This document shows positions 22,823 to 30,131 of a DNA stretch of 46,851 bases, in pieces. A program made the translations under genes and the position numbers. The stretch's first letter is position 1, and each line of letters opens with the position of its first letter. The DNA is from Clostridiales bacterium oral taxon 876 str. F0540 (GTDB lineage Bacteria; Bacillota; Clostridia; Clostridiales; Clostridiaceae), in contig KE993461.1 of assembly GCA_000466585.1 (NCBI GenBank), forward strand, positions 1 to 46,851, in the 5' to 3' direction. Under the pieces are notes generated by a model. The model ran no database searches. It had not been told where the DNA came from and saw only the letters and a list, made by a program, of their open reading frames with translations.

Positions 22823-22851
22823 ATCTTATAACAAAAGCCTAAAAGTGTCAA
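22823..22851 (-). promoter_or_regulatory. Sigma-A promoter of the TetM-like gene
   Basis: On the minus strand, TTGACA (22851-22846), a 17-base spacer and TAAGAT (22828-22823). It predicts a leader of about 130 bases. The rest of the 367-base divergent region up to helD shows no other clear element. Confidence 0.75.
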
Positions 22852-23050
22852 GAAATATTTTATAAAATTGTGAAAAATAAATTTTACATAGATTTGTCTG
22901 TCTTTACAGCTATTGATAATAAAATATGCCTAATTATCAAACTTCACTTTTCTCTCTTGATTTATTAAAATTAAGAAGCAGTAAAAAATTATATAGATGT
23001 GTATAGCGGCTGGTACATGTCCTTCATTAAAGAATGTGAGGTGTAAACTT

Positions 23051-25321
23051 ATGTCTGCGTTAAACCATCCTGATTATGAAAACGAACAAGAATATCTTAA
23101 CTACACTCTCCAGTATGCAAGAAACTACAATAATCGCATTCTTTCTGAGAAAGAAAGAATTGCAAAAGATGTAGATTACGGAGTAAAGCATTATAACTCT
23201 GATAATGCTGAACAATTCAATGATCTCATTATTAATAGTACTCTTTTAGAAAACATGAAGCAAAAGCTTAACAATTTAAAAAGAGCCTGCTCAAAACCCT
23301 ACTTCGCACGTGTTGATTTTATTGAAGACAACTCGAGACTTCAAAAGCTTTATATTGGGAAAATGGCACTTTTAAGAGATGAGGATAACGAACCGATTGT
23401 ACTTGATTGGCGCTCCCCTGCTGCAAACCTTTATTATGAGGGAAGAATTGGAGATGCCTATTATAACTGCCCAGAAGGCAAAATAAATGGGGAACTTCGC
23501 TTGAAAAGACAATACTCAATAGAGGATTCCTGTCTGCAGGAAATATATGATATAGATATAACAACAAACGATGACTTTCTTCAAGCCTGCCTTAATTCCA
23601 GTAAGGATAACAGGTTAAAGGATATTGTCTCAACCATTCAGTCGGAGCAGAACAAAGTCATAAGGGCTGATATGTGGAAGCCTCTGATAGTACAGGGTGC
23701 TGCCGGAGGGGGAAAGACCACAATAGCTCTTCATAGAATTGCCTATCTTCTTTATAATTATGAAAAATCTTTCAGCCCCCAAAACTTTATGATTATAGCA
23801 CCAAACAAATTTTTTCTAAGCTATATTTCGGAGGTACTTCCTGAGCTTGGAGTAGAAAATGTAAAACAAACTACCTTTGAAGATTTTGCTATTGATACTA
23901 TAGGTCAAAAATTTAAAATAATAGATCCTCATGAAAAGCTGTCAAAGCTCATATGCCTCTCAAAAGACAGCAATTTGATTAAAGAGTCTTCAAGCTTTAA
24001 ATCTTCAATAAAGTTTAAAGATTTAGTTGAAAAGTATATGAGAAAAATTGAAGAAAGTTTTATTCCTGAGGGTGATTTTAAAGTATCCAGTTTCACAATA
24101 ATAAGTTCTTCAGAACTGAAAAGATTATTTCTTGAAGAATATTCATATCTTCCTTTGATAAAGAGGCTAGATGAAATCAAAAAAAATCTTATCAATACTC
24201 TAAAACGAAAAAAACCAGAAATAATAGAAAACATAATCTTTGAATACGAAAGTCAGCTTGAAGATATCCGATATGAAATGAAAGACTGTGAAGAAAGACG
24301 CCGGCTTATAATAGATATTACTAATAAGAGAGAAGCCTTAATTGAAAAGGTAAAGAAACATTCAAAAACCGTTGTAAGAGAATACTTATCTAAATTTTCC
24401 CCACTAAATACTATAGAATATTATAAAAACTTTCTACGAGATAAAGAGTTCAGTGATAGTCAAATCAAAAATTATATTGATGAACAATCCTGGAACTACC
24501 TGTCACAATCTACTGTATCAAATCTTCAGTCCGGATATGCAGAGCTTGAGGATCTTGCTCCATTAATGCTTATAAAGACTTTTGTTTACGGACTTGAGGA
24601 TAAATTAAAGGTAAGACATATAATAATCGATGAAGCTCAGGATTTTAGTTTATTTCAGCTACATGTGCTTAAAAGGATACTAAACAGTTCTTCTTTTACA
24701 ATACTTGGGGATCTTTGCCAAGGAATTCATTCTTATAGAGGTATAAGCAACTGGGATAATGTATTAGACACTATTTTTAAGGAAGATTCACCCAATTTTT
24801 TATGTCTTGAACAAAGCTATAGAACTACTATAGAAATAATGGAAGCTGCATCTACTGTAATAGAAAGTCTTAAAGATTCAAATCTGCCCTCAGCTAAGCC
24901 TGTAATTAGACATGGTGATAAAGTTGAGCTTATTGTCAAAAGTTCTCTTGATGATATATGTATATCTATAAAAGAAAACTTACAAATTATGAACAGCAAA
25001 AGCTATAAATCAGCCGCAATAATTTGCAAAAGCATGGATGAATGTATAAGAATGAAAGGCTTATTAAAAGGTCTTAAAATATCTGCTAAAGTAATTAACG
25101 GAAATGAAAAGGAGTACAGCGGAGGTATTGTTATTGTTCCTACTTACCTAGTTAAAGGACTTGAATTTGATATGGTTATAATAGCCAATGCCTCTAAAAC
25201 GCAATTTACATTTAATGAACTTGATGCAAAGCTTCTATATGTAGCTATGACAAGACCACTTCACAAGCTTTACATTTATTCCTGCGGTGAACAGTCTGAA
25301 ATGCTCAAATTCCTGCTATAG
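23051..25321 (+). CDS. helD: HelD-type UvrD-like helicase (RNA polymerase recycling factor)
   Basis: A 756-residue superfamily 1 ATPase of the HelD group, which binds stalled RNA polymerase and releases it from nucleic acid. The N-terminus is an antiparallel coiled-coil arm, followed by ARVDFIEDNSRLQKLYIGKMAL and VLDWRSPAANLYYEG, hallmarks of HelD. Walker A is GAAGGGKTT (residues 216-224). The mid part has a long helical insertion (about 310-500). Walker B is IIIDEAQDFS, followed by LGDLCQGIHSYRG, LEQSYRTT and the late motifs VKGLEFDMVIIANA and LLYVAMTRPLHKLYIY. I chose the ATG at 23051 (GAGGTG upstream). It is divergent from the TetM-like gene. Confidence 0.93.
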   Translation: MSALNHPDYENEQEYLNYTLQYARNYNNRILSEKERIAKDVDYGVKHYNSDNAEQFNDLIINSTLLENMKQKLNNLKRACSKPYFARVDFIEDNSRLQKLYIGKMALLRDEDNEPIVLDWRSPAANLYYEGRIGDAYYNCPEGKINGELRLKRQYSIEDSCLQEIYDIDITTNDDFLQACLNSSKDNRLKDIVSTIQSEQNKVIRADMWKPLIVQGAAGGGKTTIALHRIAYLLYNYEKSFSPQNFMIIAPNKFFLSYISEVLPELGVENVKQTTFEDFAIDTIGQKFKIIDPHEKLSKLICLSKDSNLIKESSSFKSSIKFKDLVEKYMRKIEESFIPEGDFKVSSFTIISSSELKRLFLEEYSYLPLIKRLDEIKKNLINTLKRKKPEIIENIIFEYESQLEDIRYEMKDCEERRRLIIDITNKREALIEKVKKHSKTVVREYLSKFSPLNTIEYYKNFLRDKEFSDSQIKNYIDEQSWNYLSQSTVSNLQSGYAELEDLAPLMLIKTFVYGLEDKLKVRHIIIDEAQDFSLFQLHVLKRILNSSSFTILGDLCQGIHSYRGISNWDNVLDTIFKEDSPNFLCLEQSYRTTIEIMEAASTVIESLKDSNLPSAKPVIRHGDKVELIVKSSLDDICISIKENLQIMNSKSYKSAAIICKSMDECIRMKGLLKGLKISAKVINGNEKEYSGGIVIVPTYLVKGLEFDMVIIANASKTQFTFNELDAKLLYVAMTRPLHKLYIYSCGEQSEMLKFLL

Positions 25322-25332
25322 TAAAAGGATTT

Positions 25333-25417
25333 GCCTCAAAACTACTAAGGCTAACTGTAAAAACTAAATTTTTATAAAATTAAAACATCACAAATTATGC
25401 TTAAGCTGTTTTGAGGC
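25333..25417. terminator. Weak, long-loop terminator-like hairpin
   Basis: GCCTCAAAAC (25333-25342) pairs perfectly with GTTTTGAGGC (25408-25417), with a 65-base loop between. It lies between convergent helD and the SDR gene. The long loop makes it an untypical terminator. Confidence 0.45.
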
Positions 25418-25438
25418 TTACCCATTATTTTTGTTTCA

Positions 25439-26302
25439 TCAGCTTCCGGTTATTGTTCCTCCATTTACATGAATAACCTGTCCTGTCACATAGGATGAAT
25501 CCTCCGAAGCTAAATAAACATATGCAGGTGCCAACTCATAAGGCTGCCCTGCTCGTTTCATAGGTGTATCTGACCCAAAAGAAACAACCTTATCTGAACT
25601 ATAACTTGATACTATGAGTGGAGTCCAAATTGGTCCAGGTGCAACTGCATTTACGCGAATTCCTTTGTCTACAACTGACAAAGATAGTGATCGAGTAAAA
25701 GTAACAATTGCACCCTTTGTTGATGAATAGTCTATAAGCTCCTTATTGCCTTCATAGGCAGTAACAGATGCTGTATTTATTATAGAACTTCCCCTCTTCA
25801 GATAAGGCATAACAAATCTAACCAAATAAAACATAGGGAAAATATTTATTTTAAATGTCAGCTCTAGTTGCTCTGCAGTTATGCACTCTATGCTTGGCTG
25901 CGGAAACTGAACCCCTGCATTATTAACCAGTATATCAATCTTTCCTAATTCCTCTATAGTAGTTTTGATTATTTTTTTACAATTATCTTCTTTTGAAATA
26001 TCGCCTTTTATCAAAATACATTTAGCACCCTGTCTTTCAACATATTGCTTTGTTTCTTCAGCATCTACATCCTCATATAAATAAGAAATGACTATATCAG
26101 CACCTTCTTTAGCAAAGGCAACTGCAACCGCTCTTCCAATACCGCTGTCGCCTCCTGTTATTACAGCAACTTTGTTTTTTAGCTTTCCGCTTCCTTTGTA
26201 CTCAGGATTATCAAAAATCGGTCTGGGTTTCATAATAGCTTCTATACCCGGCTGGATCTCCTGGTGCTGTGGTGGAAAAGGCGGTCCTAAGTACTTTTTC
26301 AT
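25439..26302 (-). CDS. SDR-family oxidoreductase (YhdF/YdaD-type)
   Basis: A 287-residue short-chain dehydrogenase. The long N-terminal extension (KYLGPPFPPQHQEIQPGIEAIMKPRPIFDNPEYKGSGKL) and the body match Bacillus general-stress dehydrogenases YdaD and YhdF, whose substrates are not settled. The cofactor motif is TGGDSGIGRAVAVAFAKEGAD and NNAG is present. The catalytic residues are Ser in NTASVTAYEG and the Tyr-Lys pair in YSSTKGAIVTFTRSLS. The C-terminus is the usual SSYVTGQVIHVNGGTITGS. I chose the ATG at 26302 because GGAGG lies 4 bases upstream (spacing short but SD strong); the longer frame to 26314 would overlap it. Confidence 0.9.
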   Translation of the reverse strand: MKKYLGPPFPPQHQEIQPGIEAIMKPRPIFDNPEYKGSGKLKNKVAVITGGDSGIGRAVAVAFAKEGADIVISYLYEDVDAEETKQYVERQGAKCILIKGDISKEDNCKKIIKTTIEELGKIDILVNNAGVQFPQPSIECITAEQLELTFKINIFPMFYLVRFVMPYLKRGSSIINTASVTAYEGNKELIDYSSTKGAIVTFTRSLSLSVVDKGIRVNAVAPGPIWTPLIVSSYSSDKVVSFGSDTPMKRAGQPYELAPAYVYLASEDSSYVTGQVIHVNGGTITGS

Positions 26303-26371
26303 AAAGTCCTCCATTTAAATTAGTTCTATTAACCATATTATGAATAAGTAATATTTAAGTTACATAAAAAT

Positions 26372-26400
26372 AATCCGTCATTTTCATGACGGATTTATAA
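26372..26400 (-). terminator. Terminator of the DUF5667 gene
   Basis: AATCCGTCA pairs with TGACGGATT around TTTTCA, followed on the minus strand by ATTATTTTTAT. It is just past the stop codon. Confidence 0.88.
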
Positions 26401-26408
26401 AATAAATA

Positions 26409-27377
26409 CTATTTATTTTTTCCTTTTGCTTCATTTGATTTCCCATGTTCTTTATCGCTCTTTTCCTTATCTTTCTTATCTTGTTTTTCTATATTTTTAC
26501 CGTTTCCATTACCATTATTGGTTTTGATTTGTTCTGCTGTATTAACTATATCCTTAGAATCAGACTTAACTTGATTTATTGGCTGCACTGTTTGAATATC
26601 AGCTTTTGCTGTGTCATCTTTTTTATTTTCATCTTCCTTATCAGCTTTTTTCACTGTCTGCTGCTTCTTCTGGAAAGCGTCCTGAAGTTCTGCCTTTTCT
26701 TTATTAAAGGCTTCTTGATACTGAGCAAGTGTTTCTTCGGCTTTTTTAACAGCTTCTGCATCTCCGCTCTTTTCAACCTTTTTAAGGTCTGCCTTAGCCA
26801 TATTCAAGTCCTTTTTAGCCGCATTAAATTGATGTCTTTCTTTTACAAAATTAGCTACTGCTTCTTTCTTAGCAGCTTGATCTTCAATTACCTTATCTAC
26901 AACCTCACTGGCCTTTTCCCCTACTTTATCCTTAATCTCACTTAAAATTTTAAGAGATTTTTCTTGGGTTTCTTGAATATTCTTTTCCAGTTCTTCTACT
27001 TTTTGATCAAGCTTATCATCTGAACTGTCTGTAATCTTATCTAATGATGTTTGAAGTTTATCAACAGCCTTAATCATTGTATTGTTATATTCCTCTAAGG
27101 CCTTGTTTGCTAAATCTACTTTCTTCTCTTCGGTCATAACCTCGCTTTCTCCAAGCCTTTCCTGAGCTATCTCTTCCATAGCCTCTGCTTTCTTCTCATC
27201 TGTGGAAGCTAAAGTTATCTTGAGATTATCAAGAGCTAAATCTATAGGATATAATATACTGTCAGGCGTAATACCTGCCTCTGCCTTAAATGATTCTGAT
27301 GTTTCATCAGCAAAAGCTCTGACACTAAAACCTGTTGCTATTACTACTGATGCTATAAGTACAGCTATTTTCTTCAT
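26409..27377 (-). CDS. Secreted DUF5667 protein, charged and coiled-coil
   Basis: A 322-residue exported protein. Residues 1-23 are a signal peptide (MKKIAVLIASVVIATGFSVRAFA). A DUF5667 domain follows: AGITPDSILYPIDLALDNLKITLASTDEKKAEAMEEIAQERLGESEVM. The rest is a Lys/Glu/Ala-rich coiled coil (about 90-240) ending in a low-complexity Asn/Lys/Asp tail. The domain's function is unknown; the sequence suggests an elongated envelope-associated protein. The gene is divergent from sigI-rsgI, and its promoter (27445-27480) is nearly the same as that of sigI, so it is probably a member of the SigI regulon and may help in envelope stress. AAAGGAGAGAGG precedes the ATG. Confidence 0.82.
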   Translation of the reverse strand: MKKIAVLIASVVIATGFSVRAFADETSESFKAEAGITPDSILYPIDLALDNLKITLASTDEKKAEAMEEIAQERLGESEVMTEEKKVDLANKALEEYNNTMIKAVDKLQTSLDKITDSSDDKLDQKVEELEKNIQETQEKSLKILSEIKDKVGEKASEVVDKVIEDQAAKKEAVANFVKERHQFNAAKKDLNMAKADLKKVEKSGDAEAVKKAEETLAQYQEAFNKEKAELQDAFQKKQQTVKKADKEDENKKDDTAKADIQTVQPINQVKSDSKDIVNTAEQIKTNNGNGNGKNIEKQDKKDKEKSDKEHGKSNEAKGKNK

Positions 27378-27444
27378 TTTACCTCTCTCCTTTATTTATA
27401 AACTTTAAGTGTGCTTTGTGTATTTTTGTGTTTTCGCATATATG

Positions 27445-27480
27445 TACGCAGCTAATTGTATATTTTAAGGGGGTGGTCTT
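27445..27480 (-). promoter_or_regulatory. SigI-type promoter of the DUF5667 gene
   Basis: On the minus strand: AAAGACCACCCCC, the A-tract TTAAAATAT, 11 bases, then CGTA (27448-27445). A C-rich -35 with an A-tract and CGWA at -10 is the pattern described for SigI promoters. It is nearly identical to the sigI promoter on the other strand, with the same spacing. Confidence 0.75.
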
Positions 27481-27508
27481 TTATTGGTTTAAATTCTATA
27501 ATTTTGTT

Positions 27509-27545
27509 AAAGACCTACACCTTAAAATATCTTATAATATACGTA
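27509..27545 (+). promoter_or_regulatory. SigI-type autoregulatory promoter of sigI-rsgI
   Basis: On the plus strand: AAAGACCTACACC, TTAAAATAT, 11 bases, then CGTA (27542-27545). It shares AAAGACC, CC-TTAAAATAT and CGTA at fixed spacing with the divergent promoter at 27445-27480. The start codon lies 64 bases downstream. Confidence 0.75.
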
Positions 27546-27609
27546 AATATATTTGAGAGGGATAAACTTAGATTTGTTTTATATTTTGTTTCACTCAATA
27601 GGAGGATTT

Positions 27610-28296
27610 ATGGATACTAAAATGTTGTCTCTAGAAAATAGAGATAAATTTATAGAAGAAAATAAATCTTTTATATACAATGTTACCTATAAAGTATGTA
27701 AAAGAAACCTTTCCTTAGAAAATGATGATGAACTTTCAATCTCTCTCATCGCCTTTAATAATGCCTGTAATACTTATGAAAGTGATAAAGGAAACTTTTA
27801 CAGTTATGCTAAAGTGATAATAAAAAACGCTTTAATAGATTATTTCAGAAAAATGAGCAAGACACCTTATGTGGTATTTAATAATGAAGATGAAACTTTA
27901 GAGTATATAGATTACAAAAATTCTATAGATAATTACGAAATTGAAAACGAAAATAAAAGACGTGCAGAGGAGATAGCATTGTTTTCTAAGGAACTTATAG
28001 ATTATAAACTTGATTTTAATATTTTGGTTAAATCTTCACCCTCTCATAAGGATACGAGGGATACCCTGCTTAATATAGCCTTCGTGTGTTCTAAGGAAGA
28101 AGGAATTGTTAGCTACATTAAGCAAAAAAAGCTTTTGCCTATTAAAGAAATAATGCTTTTAACTTCAAGCAGCAGAAAGCTTCTTGAAAAATGGAGAAGA
28201 TATATTTTAATTCTCATATTGATTCTATCAAACGATGAATATCCTTATTTGAAATCATATTTAAATATAAAGGTAGGTGATGATAATGAAAAGTAA
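27610..28296 (+). CDS. sigI: RNA polymerase sigma factor SigI
   Basis: A 228-residue sigma-70-family factor of the SigI group. Region 2 is recognisable: ENKSFIYNVTYKVCKRNLSLENDDELSISLIAFNNACNTYESDKGNFYSYAKVIIKNALIDYFRK. The C-terminal part (IKEIMLLTSSSRKLLEKWRRYILILILIL) replaces a classical region 4, as in SigI proteins. SigI responds to heat and envelope stress in Bacillus and to polysaccharide sensing in cellulolytic clostridia. I chose the ATG at 27610 because AGGAGG lies upstream; a frame extending to 27553 does not. Its last 11 bases overlap rsgI, so factor and anti-factor are translationally coupled. Its promoter looks autoregulated. Confidence 0.93.
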   Translation: MDTKMLSLENRDKFIEENKSFIYNVTYKVCKRNLSLENDDELSISLIAFNNACNTYESDKGNFYSYAKVIIKNALIDYFRKMSKTPYVVFNNEDETLEYIDYKNSIDNYEIENENKRRAEEIALFSKELIDYKLDFNILVKSSPSHKDTRDTLLNIAFVCSKEEGIVSYIKQKKLLPIKEIMLLTSSSRKLLEKWRRYILILILILSNDEYPYLKSYLNIKVGDDNEK

Positions 28297-29176
28297 TACA
28301 GGTATAGTAATGCAGCTTGATAAAAAGCATGCATTTATTATGACTGAAACAGGAGAGTTTTTAAAAGTAAAACTTAATAGAAACATTCCTAAAATAGGAG
28401 AAATATTTACTGGCGAAATTTCTTCAAAATACGCATTTTATAAATACGCCGCAGCAGCTGCAAGCCTGATCTTTGTTCTTCTTTCCGGGAGCGGAGCTTA
28501 TGCCTACTATAGTCCCGCAGCTTCAATCTTAGTTAACATAAATCCATCTGTAAAGCTTCAAGTAAACAGATGGGATAGAGTAATAAAATCTATTCCCTTA
28601 AATGAAGACGGAATCATATTATTAAAGGACTTGAATTTGAAGAACAACTCTATAAATTCTGCTTTAGATAAAATTATTGATGAATCTAAAAAAGATAATT
28701 TTATAAATAAGGACTATATTGAGAGCGGAAAAACCATAACTATAGCTGTAGAAGATAATAAATTAAAAAAAGATTTTAATCTATCACAATTTGAAGAGCA
28801 TGCTAAAGAAAATAAGCTGAATATAAAGATAATAAAAGATCCTCAAGTTAAGTCTCAAACAGAAGAAATTAAGAGTACTGAAACAAAAGGTTCTAACTCA
28901 AATACACCTAATAATTCTCAGAACACAAAAAATAGTTCTGATGAGGACAATTCTAAAGGAAATTCTGATAAGAATTCTTCAACTGAATTTCCTAAAAATA
29001 ACAATTCCTCAAAATCAGAAACTGATGTTAATAAAAGCAAAAATAGTTCTGATAAAAACAATCAAAACCTAAAGAAGGACACTAATATTAGTATACCATC
29101 AAAAGATAATAATTCTGATAAACAAAAAGATAAGGAAAAACCTAAAGAAAAGGAAGAGAATAAAAGCAAAAAGTAA
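28286..29176 (+). CDS. rsgI: Anti-sigma-I factor RsgI (no sensor domain)
   Basis: A 296-residue single-pass membrane anti-sigma factor. Residues 1-50 are the cytosolic RsgI_N domain that holds SigI (TGIVMQLDKKHAFIMTETGEFLKVK). The membrane helix is about 52-73. The outer juxtamembrane domain contains ILVNINPSVKLQVNRWDRVIKSIPLNEDG; the N86-P87 bond is at the position where RsgI proteins are reported to self-cleave. After about 195 residues comes a Ser/Asn/Lys-rich, probably disordered tail that runs to the end. No carbohydrate-binding or glycoside-hydrolase module is attached, unlike the RsgI proteins of Clostridium thermocellum. The trigger is therefore likely mechanical or envelope damage; this is inference. 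Confidence 0.92.
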   Translation: MKSNTGIVMQLDKKHAFIMTETGEFLKVKLNRNIPKIGEIFTGEISSKYAFYKYAAAAASLIFVLLSGSGAYAYYSPAASILVNINPSVKLQVNRWDRVIKSIPLNEDGIILLKDLNLKNNSINSALDKIIDESKKDNFINKDYIESGKTITIAVEDNKLKKDFNLSQFEEHAKENKLNIKIIKDPQVKSQTEEIKSTETKGSNSNTPNNSQNTKNSSDEDNSKGNSDKNSSTEFPKNNNSSKSETDVNKSKNSSDKNNQNLKKDTNISIPSKDNNSDKQKDKEKPKEKEENKSKK

Positions 29177-29178
29177 AG

Positions 29179-29202
29179 CACGGCAATTCAGCCGTGTTTT
29201 TT
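29179..29202 (+). terminator. Terminator of sigI-rsgI
   Basis: CACGGC pairs with GCCGTG around AATTCA, followed by TTTTTT. Confidence 0.93.
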
Positions 29203-29420
29203 ATTGAATAATATTTGAGGATAGTGAAAAAAATATTTCTATCACCTATACAAAAATAATTTCAACTCCATATCTAAACTCTAAAACAGTTCTGTAAATC
29301 AAGACTCTAAATAAATTTTTGCAGGTGATTGGTTGCCATAACAAGAAGATTATACTATCTAAGGCAAGAAACAATATAAGTATACTAAACTGTTCGCTGA
29401 TTGTAATGAAAGGAGAAAAA

Positions 29421-29891
29421 ATGAAAATTGAAGGATTTTTCAGTGGAATAAAAAACGCAAACGAGGCTGTAGAAAAACTTAGACAGGCTGGATTTAACAA
29501 TGCATATGCTGATATAAATGAACATTACACAGTAAATAACAACGTTGAAACGAACTTTCCGGGAAATGAAAACACACCCAGTCTTTCTGATTTAGTATTA
29601 CGATCTGGAGACGCAAGCTCTGTTACTGATAAGTCGCCCCTTATAGCAGCAAGTCCAATGGTAAGCGGCTACGGAAAATTTGAGGAGGTAATGGATGTAA
29701 ATTATAAAGTAGTTGCAAATGTAGATGAAAATAATAAAGAGGAAGTAAGTAAAATTATAACTGGTATGGGCGGCACTCTCGAAAGTCCTAACTTAAATGT
29801 GCCAGACAGAATTAAAGATTTAAATTTGAGAAATATAGATACCAGGGATTTAAACCTTAGCGGTACAAATGATATAGGAATGACAACTTAA
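29421..29891 (+). CDS. Hypothetical protein, 156 aa
   Basis: A soluble protein of unknown function. The N-terminus MKIEGFFSGIKNANEAVEKLRQAGFNNAYADIN and the segment YKVVANVDENNKEEVSKIITGMGGTLE look like the two halves of a ferredoxin-like beta-alpha-beta fold. Similar patterns occur in small stress proteins that read 'alpha helix, L...GF..A.+'. The 45 residues between are Asn/Ser/Pro-rich, and the end (LNLRNIDTRDLNLSGTNDIG) is repetitive and polar. No signal peptide. I chose the ATG at 29421 (AAAGGAG upstream), cutting 34 unsupported residues from the longer frame. It stands alone between two terminators. Confidence 0.7.
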   Translation: MKIEGFFSGIKNANEAVEKLRQAGFNNAYADINEHYTVNNNVETNFPGNENTPSLSDLVLRSGDASSVTDKSPLIAASPMVSGYGKFEEVMDVNYKVVANVDENNKEEVSKIITGMGGTLESPNLNVPDRIKDLNLRNIDTRDLNLSGTNDIGMTT

Positions 29892-29894
29892 ATT

Positions 29895-29928
29895 AAAGTG
29901 TAATGGCAAAGTTGCTGTTACACTTTTT
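29895..29928 (+). terminator. Terminator of the 156-aa protein gene
   Basis: AAAGTGTAA pairs with TTACACTTT, with an inner GCAA/TTGC pair, followed by a T-run. Confidence 0.9.
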
Positions 29929-30070
29929 ATACTTTGTTAAAGGGTGATAATGAAAGCAAACCTATGATAAATCAAGATAATACTTTAGAATATAATAAAA
30001 CCTACACCCCCTAGTAAAGCTTTGTCTAAAACAGGAATTGAGTTATTTAATACCACATTATAAAATAATA

Positions 30071-30103
30071 TATGTAGTTATAAATAATACTACATACTTT
30101 TTT
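30071..30103 (+). terminator. Terminator-like hairpin in the SPFH gene leader
   Basis: TATGTAGT pairs perfectly with ACTACATA around a 10-base loop and is followed by CTTTTTT, 28 bases before the SPFH start codon. It could attenuate that gene or end an unseen short upstream transcript. Nothing else was recognised in 29930-30070. Confidence 0.55.
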
Positions 30104-30131
30104 AAAAAAATGAATGGGGGGTATATAAATT

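Noticed and set aside
20737..25321. TetM-like gene and neighbours as an acquired resistance island.
   Set aside because: No integrase, relaxase, insertion sequence or attachment site is visible, and the composition matches the surroundings.
29940..29975. Sequence GAAAGCAAACC resembling part of a c-di-GMP-I (GEMM) riboswitch.
   Set aside because: The flanking tetraloop receptor, second helix and GGG/CCU blocks of that aptamer are absent.
29998..30035. ACCTACACCCCC upstream of the SPFH gene, sharing nine bases with the sigI promoter -35 region.
   Set aside because: There is no TTAAAATAT tract and no CGWA box at the right distance, so it is not called a SigI promoter.
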